Assembly: GCA_964523795.1 (NCBI GenBank) | Contig: CAZGAO010000029.1 | Coordinates: 1 to 57,132, forward strand | Direction: 5' to 3' | Source of the DNA: SABY01 sp964523795 | GTDB lineage: Bacteria; Bacteroidota; Bacteroidia; Bacteroidales; 4484-276 | DNA: 57,132 nt | Shown here: piece after piece, positions 16,057 to 24,165 of the stretch | How positions within the stretch are numbered: position 1 is the first letter of the stretch | Layout of the letters: every line of letters starts with the position of its first letter | The notes under the pieces: model-generated | Seen by the model: only the letters and a program-made list of their open reading frames with translations | Told to the model about the DNA's origin: nothing | Database searches by the model: none | Made by a program: the position numbers and the translations under genes

Positions 16057-17466
16057 GCTATCTGCTTCCTTTCCTTCGATGCGATAAATTCCCTTGCGTG
16101 CCATATTATAATCGGGTTTTTCCAAGGTTTTATAAAATCCCGGCTGCATCTTTATATGAAAAAATCCATCGAGATAGGTGCTCTTCGTATTACTGTCGAA
16201 ATGTATGGAATGATTAGCAAAGCGGGCATTGTTGTGTGCTCCGTTCCAAAAGGTAATGGCAAATACTGCGAAGAGTATAATTTTTAAAGCCAATCGCTGT
16301 TTGAATGTCCAGGTAAGAAACCCTGCAAGTCCGAACGAAAAAATCCCTAAGGAATCTACATAAGGCCTGATGCTGAAACCTCCGCCATACCACCAACTCC
16401 ACCAAGATGATAAAACGTACCAGGCTAAGAGGAAGTACAGGAGCAAGGGCCAGAAAAATTGTTTTTTTACCTTGTAAAGCAAGCCAATACCTACGAGCAT
16501 CAAGCCCATTACCGGTAGGTAAATAAGCCAGCCCTTACGCCACGAGAACAGGTTATTGAAGAGTTGTGGATTGTTGAAGAAAAACCCCTGGTTGTCGGGG
16601 TAGCTGTAATAAAGCCAGGATCCCGAAATGATTTTCCAGTAGTACATCTGCGGAAGCCAGATAAGCAAAGCCATAGCTAGCATTAGGAGTATGAGATTTG
16701 CATTTTTGAGAAAGAAGGCGAATCGGGTTTTCAATTCTTGCCAGTTTGTAATTTTCCATAAAATTGGCAGGATGCCAATGATGGCATTGGTTGGGCGGAT
16801 CAACGAAATAAGCCCAGCAGTCAGCCCGAGTAAAATTGTATTTTTTGCCGTGGGTTTTTCGAGCCAGCGATCGACAAGAAAAAGATAAGCCGTGATTAAG
16901 AAAAAGCTGAACAGGTGCGACATGGCTGCTTCACCAGTAACATACCACAGCAAATTGGTGCTTATAACCGTGGTTATGATGACCAGTGCTACAACGCGGT
17001 CAGCGAAATATTTTTTCAATAACTTTCGCATTAGCAATAGTGCCATCCATAAATAAAACCAACTGCTCCACTGTAACATAAATTTGTAGGGTACCGAAAG
17101 GCCGTTGGCCGGATAATCGGACATCAGTGCATAAGCATGTGCTGCAAAAAAGAAAGGTGAATATAGTAATCCTACACCATACGTAGAAATGATGCCGAAA
17201 ACGCCGATAGGTGATGGCGAGGGGTAAAAATTGGGACCCAGCAAACTATGGTCTTTTTTTAAAAAAGTGAGCTTAATATCATCATAAATAAAAATGGCCG
17301 GCAAATAGGAGTAATACTGACATACATCGCTGGCGATCACCTGGTGTTCTTTGTTCCATGGTGTAGTTTTGAAATTAATCCACATAACGAGGATTAAGAC
17401 AAAAATTATTGCCAGAAGTGATCCCTGGTTTTTAAATTTGGATAAGGATGTTTTGGGAATTATCAC
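16045..17466 (-). CDS. Polytopic membrane protein, possible GT-C type glycosyltransferase
   Basis: 473 residues with about ten hydrophobic helices, one at the extreme N-terminus. The first large loop has an acidic/Tyr pattern (IASDVCQYYSYLPAIF) like the first extracytoplasmic loop of polyprenyl-phosphate-dependent GT-C enzymes, where acidic residues bind the donor. I do not recognise a specific family, so the enzymatic role is inference. The C-terminal 40 residues are soluble. It is 14 bp downstream of the PKD lipoprotein gene on the same strand and convergent with the glycosyltransferase operon. Confidence 0.75.
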   Translation of the reverse strand: MIIPKTSLSKFKNQGSLLAIIFVLILVMWINFKTTPWNKEHQVIASDVCQYYSYLPAIFIYDDIKLTFLKKDHSLLGPNFYPSPSPIGVFGIISTYGVGLLYSPFFFAAHAYALMSDYPANGLSVPYKFMLQWSSWFYLWMALLLMRKLLKKYFADRVVALVIITTVISTNLLWYVTGEAAMSHLFSFFLITAYLFLVDRWLEKPTAKNTILLGLTAGLISLIRPTNAIIGILPILWKITNWQELKTRFAFFLKNANLILLMLAMALLIWLPQMYYWKIISGSWLYYSYPDNQGFFFNNPQLFNNLFSWRKGWLIYLPVMGLMLVGIGLLYKVKKQFFWPLLLYFLLAWYVLSSWWSWWYGGGFSIRPYVDSLGIFSFGLAGFLTWTFKQRLALKIILFAVFAITFWNGAHNNARFANHSIHFDSNTKSTYLDGFFHIKMQPGFYKTLEKPDYNMARKGIYRIEGKEADSSGN

Positions 17467-17480
17467 GTTTGCTTGGTCTA

Positions 17481-17855
17481 TTATTCGATGCTCAATGTTT
17501 TTTCTTTATAGCTGGTGCAGCTTGCATCGCCATTGCGTAGGGTATAATGAGCCTTAGCTTCGTAGATGCCTTGTGCAGCGAAGGTGTGCGAGATTTCAAG
17601 CCCCGTGCTGGTTTCCTCGATGCCATCGCCAAACTCCCAATTTATGGAGTTGTCGAGGGTAAAACGATTGCCGATAGTATCGCCATTGATAAAGGTAAAA
17701 TGAATCAAACGAATATTTCCGGTGTCCACTTCTGCCTTGAATGATAGAAAGGCCGATTCGATGGAGCAATCGATGGTATCCTCCACGGCATCTTTGCATG
17801 AGATGTAGCCTAGTGTAAGTGCGACTACAAAAATAAGAAAGAGAATGTTTTTCAT
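17481..17855 (-). CDS. Small PKD-domain lipoprotein
   Basis: An ATG at 17855 (MKNILFLIFVVALTLGYISC) is chosen over an upstream TTG. It gives 124 residues with a lipobox LGYISC and so a lipid-modified Cys at residue 20. The remainder forms one PKD-like beta-sandwich domain, seen from NWEFGDGIEETSTGLEISHT and FAAQGIYEAKAHYT, the usual WDFGDG...H.Y..G.Y pattern. PKD domains mediate extracellular protein or polysaccharide contacts. It is first in a two-gene unit with the polytopic membrane protein. The promoter box TATCTTTG is at 17881-17888. Confidence 0.8.
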   Translation of the reverse strand: MKNILFLIFVVALTLGYISCKDAVEDTIDCSIESAFLSFKAEVDTGNIRLIHFTFINGDTIGNRFTLDNSINWEFGDGIEETSTGLEISHTFAAQGIYEAKAHYTLRNGDASCTSYKEKTLSIE

Positions 17856-17880
17856 AATTATAAATTTTAACAATTCGCGC

Positions 17881-17888
17881 CAAAGATA
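17881..17888 (-). promoter_or_regulatory. -7 box TATCTTTG, minus strand
   Basis: A TAnnTTTG match 25 bp ahead of the PKD lipoprotein start on the minus strand. It shares TATCTTTGGCGCGAA with the box at 1674. Confidence 0.55.
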
Positions 17889-17972
17889 AATATTTACATC
17901 ACTTGTTTATTTATTTTCAATACAAATTAGCTATGTTAAGTAGCAAAAGCAATACGGTTTTACAGGATTAAC

Positions 17973-17980
17973 TATTTTTG
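17973..17980 (+). promoter_or_regulatory. -7 box TATTTTTG, plus strand
   Basis: TATTTTTG lies 50 bp ahead of the ATG at 18031. It is divergent from the box at 17881-17888. Confidence 0.5.
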
Positions 17981-18030
17981 TTTGCTAAATATTAGCGCAA
18001 CATCTTGTAAATCTAATACCTGAAATTATT

Positions 18031-19023
18031 ATGGCAGACCTAAGTACCAACTATATGGGTTTTAAACTCAAAAACCCGATTATCGCCGGTAGTTCCGGTT
18101 TATGCAAAAGTGTTGAAAATCTTGTCAAGCTCGAACAAAATGGCGCGGCTGCGGTGGTTTTGAAATCCCTCTTCGAGGAGCAAATCACGCATCAGGTTAG
18201 TAAGGCTATGAAGCACAGCGAAAATGCCGAGTCCTACGTTTATCCCGAAGCCGAAGATTACATCGGGCATTACACCCGCGAAAAAGACCTGGGCGATTAT
18301 TTAAAACTGATCGAAGACGGCAAGAAGAAAGTTACCATTCCGATTATCGCCAGCGTTAATTGCTTGTCGGCCTCCGAGTGGATTAGCTTTGCCAAACGCA
18401 TGGAAGCCGCCGGAGCCGATGGCCTGGAGCTGAATATTTTTATCCTTCCATCCGATACCAAAAGAGACTCAGAACAAAACGAGCAGGTTTATTTCGACAT
18501 CGTAATGGAAGTTATGCGCCAGGTTTCTATCCCTGTGGCTGTAAAAATCAGTTACTATTTTTCGAGCCTGGCCAAAACAGCACTCAAACTCTCGTGGACG
18601 GGCATTGCCGGCATGGTGCTTTTTAATCGTTTCTTTTCGCCCGATATTGATATTAATAAAATGGAGGTAACTTCCTCTAACGTTTTCAGCAGTCCTGACG
18701 AGTTGGCCACCTCGCTGCGCTGGGTTGCCATGCTCTCGGATAAATTGCATTGCGATATTGCCGCTTCCACCGGCGTTCATGATGGCGAAGCTGTAGTAAA
18801 GCAGTTGCTGGCCGGAGCCAAAGCTGTGCAGGTAGCCTCTACGCTGTACAAAAATGGTTTTGAGCAAATTGGCAAGATGACCAGCTTTCTCGATTCATGG
18901 ATGGACAAACATCAATTTAAAACCACCGATGATTTTATTGGCAAGCTGAGCCTTAAAGAAGCCGACAACGCCGCTGTTTACGAGCGTGTACAATTTATGA
19001 AACACTTTGCGGGGATAGAATAA
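18031..19023 (+). CDS. Dihydroorotate dehydrogenase-like flavoprotein
   Basis: 330 residues with a TIM-barrel start typical of class 1 dihydroorotate dehydrogenases (MADLSTNYMGFKLKNPIIAG), a GADGLELNIF strand, PVAVKISYYF, and a C-terminal phosphate-binding region (AASTGVHDGEAVVKQLLAGA and AKAVQVASTLYKNG). The usual catalytic Cys/Ser loop NxSCPN is replaced by LNIFILPSD, so it is the DHOD-like paralog common in Bacteroidota and not clearly a pyrimidine enzyme. FMN binding is likely from the fold; the substrate is not known. It is transcribed alone. Confidence 0.85.
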   Translation: MADLSTNYMGFKLKNPIIAGSSGLCKSVENLVKLEQNGAAAVVLKSLFEEQITHQVSKAMKHSENAESYVYPEAEDYIGHYTREKDLGDYLKLIEDGKKKVTIPIIASVNCLSASEWISFAKRMEAAGADGLELNIFILPSDTKRDSEQNEQVYFDIVMEVMRQVSIPVAVKISYYFSSLAKTALKLSWTGIAGMVLFNRFFSPDIDINKMEVTSSNVFSSPDELATSLRWVAMLSDKLHCDIAASTGVHDGEAVVKQLLAGAKAVQVASTLYKNGFEQIGKMTSFLDSWMDKHQFKTTDDFIGKLSLKEADNAAVYERVQFMKHFAGIE

Positions 19024-19027
19024 AATG

Positions 19028-19122
19028 CCTCGCTGCGCTCGGCGTAATTATTAGTCATTTGCGCTTCGCGCGCAATTTATCCATGCTGCGCTCGGATGGC
19101 ATTTGCGCTACGCGCGTGATTA
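19028..19122. repeat. Modular GC-rich palindromic repeat tract (GCGCTTCGCGC type), copy 1
   Basis: Modules in order: CCTCGCTGCGCTCGGCG plus TAATTA, ATTTGCGCTTCGCGCG plus CAATTTATCC, GCTGCGCTCGGATG, and ATTTGCGCTACGCGCG. The same modules, in another order and inverted, occur at 51602-51690. The tract fills the spacer between the DHOD-like gene and the restriction endonuclease. Confidence 0.7.
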
Positions 19123-19184
19123 GAAGTCATTGATGGTCATCTATAATTGTTATTAAATAATCTTTGTTGTTGAAAGATAAAAGT

Positions 19185-19856
19185 ATGGCAAACAAATACC
19201 TCAGCTATATCTCGGACGAGCATCTATTGAATTGCATCAGTAATTTGTACAGTTCTTATACAAAGGCAAAAGCAAATATCTGTAGGAAGAAATTTTATTG
19301 CAATAAAATTGACACTTTCAAACTTACCTTTGATACAAAATTTAATGAGCTTGGTGAAAAAAGTGTAATTGAAATAGAAATTTTGCGGCAAATTGACAAA
19401 TCTATTAATAACGCCATCGGGACTTTTCATGAGCAAATCCTCGGTGGGGTCGAAGGCTTTGAACGTGGAACCTTGAGCGGTTTCGACATCAAAGCCAATG
19501 ATGATACATTATTCGCCGACATCAAGAATAAACACAACACCATGAATAGCAGTGCAGCAGAAAGTTTGTTTCAAAAATTGGCGCACTATGCTGACACTTT
19601 CAAGCAAGCCAGGTGCTATTGGGTTCAAATCTTAGCCAAAAGCAGTTTCAGCGAAAAATGGTTTGGCGAAATTAATGGGAAAGAATACAGCCATAGCAGG
19701 GTTTACAAAATTTCGGGCGATCAATTCTACTTTCTTCTTACAGGATATGAAACAGCCTTATTCGATCTGTTTAAGGTTTTGCCTCTTGCCATACAGGATT
19801 TTTTTATTCGAACAGAAAAAATCAAAACAAAGCCCGGACAATTCTGCGCTCACTGA
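19185..19856 (+). CDS. Eco47II-family type II restriction endonuclease, apparent C-terminal frameshift
   Basis: The ATG at 19185 (MANKYLSYISDEHLLNCI) is used in preference to a TTG at 19164. Segments FHEQILGGVEGFE, LSGFDIKANDDTLFADIKNK and KISGDQFYFLLTGYE match the Eco47II/Sau96I-like family that cuts GGNCC; D and D-x-K in DTLFADIKNK probably form the metal site. The frame ends early at 19854-19856. The +1 frame continues from about 19822 to 19950 with TEIEEEARKSGRTVFGQISF and YYLGFDKL, which resembles the family C-terminus. One extra base, perhaps in the A6 run 19816-19821, would explain this: a real inactivating frameshift or a sequence error. The full-length end overlaps the convergent methyltransferase gene by 25 bp. 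Confidence 0.85.
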   Translation: MANKYLSYISDEHLLNCISNLYSSYTKAKANICRKKFYCNKIDTFKLTFDTKFNELGEKSVIEIEILRQIDKSINNAIGTFHEQILGGVEGFERGTLSGFDIKANDDTLFADIKNKHNTMNSSAAESLFQKLAHYADTFKQARCYWVQILAKSSFSEKWFGEINGKEYSHSRVYKISGDQFYFLLTGYETALFDLFKVLPLAIQDFFIRTEKIKTKPGQFCAH

Positions 19857-19925
19857 GATTGAGGAAGAAGCCAGGAAAAGCGGCAGGACGGTTTTCGGCC
19901 AAATAAGTTTTGATAATTTTAGCTA

Positions 19926-21164
19926 CTATTTGGGTTTTGACAAGCTATAATAATCGTTCAAAAATTTGATAACAGTATATGCAACTTCCTGAGCAAGATT
20001 AACAGGCACTGCATTCCCAATCTGTTTGTATTGTTGAGCTATCGATCCGACAAATTCCCAATCATCAGGAAAGGTTTGAATTCGTGCATATTCGCGAACA
20101 GTAAAAGGTCTTGTTTCATCGGGGTGGCATCGCTCGGTTTGCTTTTGGGCAGGACTACATGTTAATGTTAATGAGGGTTCGTCCCAGGCTATTCTTCTTG
20201 CCATGCCCGTTTTGCCACCACCAAGATAAAAACTGCCGCCCATGTATATTTTTTGAACATCCACAGGCAAATCACGCCAATATCCCTTTGGTGGTATCAT
20301 ATCCAAAACTATTTTCTTTGATTCAGGATATTTCGAGCCCTCAGATTTGGGTACATCAGTTTTGTAGAGTTTCCCTTTTTTCAGTGCATCTTCAAGGGTA
20401 TAGATCTTGTTGTGTGGCTTGGGATAATGATAAGTAACCGAAATATCCTTGCGGACACCGATAAGAAATAGCCGCTCACGTTTTTGAGGGACTTTGTATC
20501 TAACGGCTTTCAATACTTGCACAGGGACAACATTGTATCCAATTTCGTTAAGAATTGAAATCATGCCCTGTAAAGTTTTCCCCTTCTCATGACTCAACAG
20601 GCCTCTTACATTTTCGCCAATACATATTGCAGGCTTTACTTCTTGCACAACGCGGGCGAATTCATAAAAAAGTGTACCCCTTGCATCATCCAGACCCAAT
20701 TTTTTTCCGGCATAGCTAAATGCCTGACAAGGGAAACCACCGGTAACTACATCAACTTTATCTTTGAATTCATGAAAACTGAAATCTTTAACATCGCCTT
20801 CTAAAATATTCCAGCCCGGACGGTTTTTCCGCAGTGTTTCGCACGCCCATTTGTCAATTTCGTTTAAGGCTGCACATTTTAAGCCCGCCTTTTCTAATCC
20901 AACCGCTAAGCCACCAGCCCCGGCAAAAAGCTCGATAACTTTGTATTCGTGCAAGGCTTCGTTATAATTCGAAATTTCATCTTCAAAATCGTCATCCAAA
21001 AGTGAACCGAACAATGTTTGAACATCTTCCTTTTTATAAACACGATAATTTGAAACGGGCTCGCGGACAGCATTTAATATCCCTTCCTTATCCCACCTCC
21101 TCAATGTTTCCTTGCTTTTGCCTACGAGTTCGGCAGTTTCTGATAACGATAAATAATCCTTCAT
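19926..21164 (-). CDS. DNA cytosine-5 methyltransferase with N-terminal HTH domain
   Basis: 412 residues. Residues 1-52 form a MerR/excisionase-type helix-turn-helix (LSLSETAELVGKSKETLRRW then NYRVYKKEDV). The C5-methyltransferase follows: motif I VIELFAGAGGLAVGLEKAG near 75, catalytic motif IV GGFPCQAFSYAG with Cys146, motif VI ENVRGLL, motif VIII KRERLFLIGV, and motifs IX-X near the C-terminus (RPFTVREYARIQTFP, YKQIGNAVPVNLA). Next to the Eco47II-like nuclease it is expected to protect GGNCC sites. The fused HTH could bind its own leader, where an inverted repeat TAACCAA-N18-TTGGTTA lies between promoter and start. Gene order is convergent with the nuclease. Confidence 0.93.
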   Translation of the reverse strand: MKDYLSLSETAELVGKSKETLRRWDKEGILNAVREPVSNYRVYKKEDVQTLFGSLLDDDFEDEISNYNEALHEYKVIELFAGAGGLAVGLEKAGLKCAALNEIDKWACETLRKNRPGWNILEGDVKDFSFHEFKDKVDVVTGGFPCQAFSYAGKKLGLDDARGTLFYEFARVVQEVKPAICIGENVRGLLSHEKGKTLQGMISILNEIGYNVVPVQVLKAVRYKVPQKRERLFLIGVRKDISVTYHYPKPHNKIYTLEDALKKGKLYKTDVPKSEGSKYPESKKIVLDMIPPKGYWRDLPVDVQKIYMGGSFYLGGGKTGMARRIAWDEPSLTLTCSPAQKQTERCHPDETRPFTVREYARIQTFPDDWEFVGSIAQQYKQIGNAVPVNLAQEVAYTVIKFLNDYYSLSKPK

Positions 21165-21165
21165 A

Positions 21166-21227
21166 TAACCAAGTTGTTAAAGCTTATACATTGGTTACAA
21201 AAATAGACAAGATTTTGGTCTAGCAAA
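21166..21227 (-). promoter_or_regulatory. Methyltransferase promoter with inverted-repeat operator candidate
   Basis: On the minus strand TTTG (21227-21224) and TATTTTTG (21205-21198) are 18 bp apart, a full match to the phylum promoter. Between it and the ATG lies TAACCAA (21166-21172) / TTGGTTA (21191-21197) separated by 18 bp, covering the expected transcription start. It could be the site for the enzyme's own HTH domain. Confidence 0.6.
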
Positions 21228-21248
21228 AAAAAATATTAAAATACAATG

Positions 21249-21857
21249 TTACACCAAAATAGGTCTTCGTTTGGGAGCCTTGAAATAGTCGCGGAACTCG
21301 GGTGGGCCGGTTAGATATTTCCCGGTAAAGTCATCGATTTCGTCCAGTGTTTTTGCCGATAGCAAATCCTGCACCTCATCCATGCTTCCGTTACCCATCA
21401 TAAAAGGAGCCATTTGTGGGTTGAGGTAGCTACCGTTGAACTGACCAACAATCTGATATTCATCCAGCTCGTTTACCGCCCGCCCTGTTATAGCGCAATG
21501 CGAAAGCTGTTCGTAAACATCGCCCTCAGTATCCAGCCGTGGCTGTTTCATCTGCTGCATATTTTCTTCTACATTCTCCCTGAAATATCTTTCCAGGTTT
21601 TCCTTCGATTCCTTCGAGTAACTTTGCGTTAATTTCATTGCGCAATCAAAACAGATGGCATATTCAAACAGGGATTCAATTTTTTCGTTGTGCGGATTCT
21701 TGCGAAACACCTTTTCGATAATATAGCTGGCGTTGGTGTCGAGTAACTGTTTTTCACATACCTGGCAAGTTTGAAATGGCTTGCCGCTTATCGAATCGAA
21801 AAATATACGCGGGATTTCCAGTCCCCGGTTATGATAGTGTAGGTTTTGATTATCCAT
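21249..21857 (-). CDS. Conserved-type protein with CxxC zinc-binding motifs, function unknown
   Basis: 202 residues, no signal peptide or membrane segment. Cys pairs in CQVC (near residue 32) and CFDC (near 75), spaced as in a zinc ribbon or treble clef, suggest one bound Zn. A charged helical segment (ESKENLERYFRENVEENMQQ) and a more variable C-terminal part follow. I do not recognise a named family. It lies upstream of the methyltransferase on the same strand with a separate promoter between, and a link with the restriction system is not supported. Confidence 0.65.
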   Translation of the reverse strand: MDNQNLHYHNRGLEIPRIFFDSISGKPFQTCQVCEKQLLDTNASYIIEKVFRKNPHNEKIESLFEYAICFDCAMKLTQSYSKESKENLERYFRENVEENMQQMKQPRLDTEGDVYEQLSHCAITGRAVNELDEYQIVGQFNGSYLNPQMAPFMMGNGSMDEVQDLLSAKTLDEIDDFTGKYLTGPPEFRDYFKAPKRRPILV

Positions 21858-21933
21858 GATTTTAATAATTAAAAATCAAAAGTACTAAGAACAAATGAAA
21901 CAGGGATCAAAAATAGGGCATTCATTTCACATC

Positions 21934-22144
21934 AAATAGTGTCTGTCTTTTTAGTAAGGTATTTGAATTATGAATTGCCTCGTCCTTTAGGGCGGGGATT
22001 AAATAGAAAAGAGGAAAAACCCCGCAATTTCGCAACGCCGCAGGCGTTGCGAAATTGCGGGGAGCTATTGGCAAGTTCATTTTCCCCCGGGTTAAAACCC
22101 GGGGCAATTCAAAGTATCTAATTTATGGACAGACGCTAATTTTA
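21934..22144. mobile_element. Composite MITE-like element A (terminal inverted repeats plus family 1 three-hairpin core)
   Basis: Outer ends AAATAGTGTCTGTC (21936-21949) and GGACAGACGCTAATTTT (22127-22143) are inverted repeats. Inside is a family 1 core (21972-22110) bounded by GAATTG/CAATTC, with three hairpins: CCTCGTCC-TTTA-GGGCGGGG (21978-21997), a perfect 20-bp stem with loop GCA (22020-22062), and CCCCGGGTT-AA-AACCCGGGG (22085-22104). The second core copy is at 52194-52333. It has no open frame of its own. It lies in the divergent spacer between the CxxC gene and the T9SS cargo gene. Confidence 0.75.
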
Positions 22145-22156
22145 AAATAGATTGCT

Positions 22157-22164
22157 TACCTTTG
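22157..22164 (+). promoter_or_regulatory. -7 box TACCTTTG for the T9SS cargo gene
   Basis: TACCTTTG fits TAnnTTTG, 54 bp ahead of ATG 22219 and 13 bp beyond the right end of element A, so the element lies directly upstream of this promoter. Confidence 0.5.
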
Positions 22165-22218
22165 AAACGCATTTGATTTTCGGAAATTCACAAATTTGCA
22201 AACATTAAAAACAAAAAC

Positions 22219-24165
22219 ATGATGAAAAAGACCACCGCAATTTTAGCTTTGATATTCCTTAGCACAACTTTGCTTGCGCAGCCCTGGCTGCAGGACGATG
22301 TAATTTTTAACCCCAGCGGAATTCCCAGCCTTCCCTTTTCGCAACCGCGTGTTGGCGATCTGGATGGTGATGGTGATTTTGATCTAATTCTCGGCAGTAT
22401 CGATCAGCAGCCCATGTATTTCGAAAATATCGGTTCAATATCAGAGCCAGCCTTTGCCCCTGGTGTCGATTTGTTTTTGGTAGTAGAACCGCTGGATGCC
22501 GAAGTAGGTGTGGTTTATGATTTGGATGATGATGGTGATCTCGACTTTGTTTGCGGTGGATTTACGGGTTTAAATCTTTATCTGAATATTGGCATTGCCC
22601 AGACTCCTGAGTTTGCAAAGATCGAAAACTTTTTTGCCGGGCTTGCGGTTGGACAAAATCCTATCCCCGACTTTACTGATTTGGATAATGATGGCGATGC
22701 AGATATGGTGCTTGGCTTTAGCGAAAGCGGCCTGGTAAAAATTTATCTGAATAGCGGAACTGCCGTTGTAGCTCAATTTACCGAGGATGATTCTTACGAA
22801 ATTGCCGATGTGGGTTTGTATGCCTACCCCGTATTTGGCGATGTGGATGGTGATGAAGATCAGGATTTACTCGTTGGAAAGGACAGTCATGGTTTCGCCT
22901 TTTATCGTAATGATGGGGATGTGAATAATGCAAGCTGGAATTTGGATGAGGAATTTTTTGCAGGTCTCGGTTTTGAAACCTATTGGAATTCTCCCTTGCT
23001 TGCCGACCTTCTTTCCACCGGCTTACCTGATATGATTTATGGCACTGCTTCGGGTCCCTTGCATTACTTCGAGCAATCCGCAGTGCCGGGGCCGCCATTC
23101 TGGAATGAGAATACCAGCCTTTTTGGCGGCGTACTCGATGCCGGGGGAGCCAGCAATCCCTGCTTTTTCGATTTTGATGATGATGGCGATCTGGATCTTT
23201 TTACCGGTTCGCAAATGGGCGATATCAAATACTACGAAAACACGGGAACCGCTTCTGGCCCGGCATGGAGCGAAGAAAATGCTTACTTCGTTTCGCTCAA
23301 GCATTCCATTTATAGCGCGGTGGCCATTGGCGATGCCAACAACGACGGGCTTCCTGATGCGGTGGTTGGCGATTTGAGTGGAAATTTGTACTACCACCAA
23401 AACAACGGTGAGGGCTTCACTTTAATTAGCGATGCCTTGCAAGGCATATCCTTGGGCGGCTGGTCGGCTCCGGCCTTTGTTGATTTGGATTTGGATGGTG
23501 ATTTGGATATTGTGGCTGGTAGCGAAAACGGACAACTTCATTATATCGAAAATCAGGGATCGGCCTCCAGCCCTGATTGGCTTTTGATTTCCGGGTATTT
23601 TGGAGGTATTGATGTGGGAACAAATTGTGTTCCCGCCCTCGTTGATATAGATTTTGATGAAGATTGGGATTTGGTGTGCGGAACCCTGTTTGGCGACCTG
23701 AAATGTTTTTTGAACAACGAAGGCGCGTGGGTGGAGGACACGGAAATACTGGCAGGAATTGAAGGCGAACAAAATACTGCGCCCGCTTTTGCTGATCTGG
23801 ATAACGATGGCGATCCCGATTTAACTTTGGGACAATACAGCGGGGTATTCAGTTATTTCCGCAATCAGCATTTTGTAACTACTGTAGATGAAAATTTCTC
23901 GAATAAAAACTTCCTGACTGCTTCCTTCTATCCCAATCCATTCCGTAACCAGCTATCCATCAATTTTGAATTGGAAAATTCGGTACAAGCAAAGATTAGC
24001 CTGCTTACTTTTTCGGGTGAAATGATAATGGAATTGGAGCTACCGATCTTAAACGCCGGCCATCATTACAAAACAATAAATACCGCTGCCTTGCCCGAGG
24101 GTATTTATTTTGTTCAGCTTAGTGCGGGAAGGAAGGTGGAGTATTTTAAGGTGGTTAAGATTTAG
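22219..24165 (+). CDS. FG-GAP/VCBS repeat protein secreted by the type IX system
   Basis: 648 residues with an N-terminal signal peptide (MMKKTTAILALIFLSTTLLAQ). From about residue 45 to 550 there are roughly ten repeats centred on DLDGDGDFDLILGS-like calcium-binding loops (also DLDDDGDLDFVCG, DLDNDGDADMVLG, DFDDDGDLDLFTG). These form a beta-propeller as in FG-GAP/VCBS proteins. The last 75 residues are a type A T9SS sorting domain: SFYPNPFRNQLSINFE, then GIYFVQLSAGRKVEYFKVVKI. After cleavage the protein should be surface-attached or released. The propeller suggests adhesion or ligand binding; the ligand is unknown. The 3' end overlaps the next gene's end by 4 bp. Confidence 0.92.
   Translation: MMKKTTAILALIFLSTTLLAQPWLQDDVIFNPSGIPSLPFSQPRVGDLDGDGDFDLILGSIDQQPMYFENIGSISEPAFAPGVDLFLVVEPLDAEVGVVYDLDDDGDLDFVCGGFTGLNLYLNIGIAQTPEFAKIENFFAGLAVGQNPIPDFTDLDNDGDADMVLGFSESGLVKIYLNSGTAVVAQFTEDDSYEIADVGLYAYPVFGDVDGDEDQDLLVGKDSHGFAFYRNDGDVNNASWNLDEEFFAGLGFETYWNSPLLADLLSTGLPDMIYGTASGPLHYFEQSAVPGPPFWNENTSLFGGVLDAGGASNPCFFDFDDDGDLDLFTGSQMGDIKYYENTGTASGPAWSEENAYFVSLKHSIYSAVAIGDANNDGLPDAVVGDLSGNLYYHQNNGEGFTLISDALQGISLGGWSAPAFVDLDLDGDLDIVAGSENGQLHYIENQGSASSPDWLLISGYFGGIDVGTNCVPALVDIDFDEDWDLVCGTLFGDLKCFLNNEGAWVEDTEILAGIEGEQNTAPAFADLDNDGDPDLTLGQYSGVFSYFRNQHFVTTVDENFSNKNFLTASFYPNPFRNQLSINFELENSVQAKISLLTFSGEMIMELELPILNAGHHYKTINTAALPEGIYFVQLSAGRKVEYFKVVKI

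Noticed and set aside
19028..19122. CRISPR array
   Set aside because: Repeats are short, irregular palindromic modules without constant repeats or unique spacers of even length; no cas genes are present.
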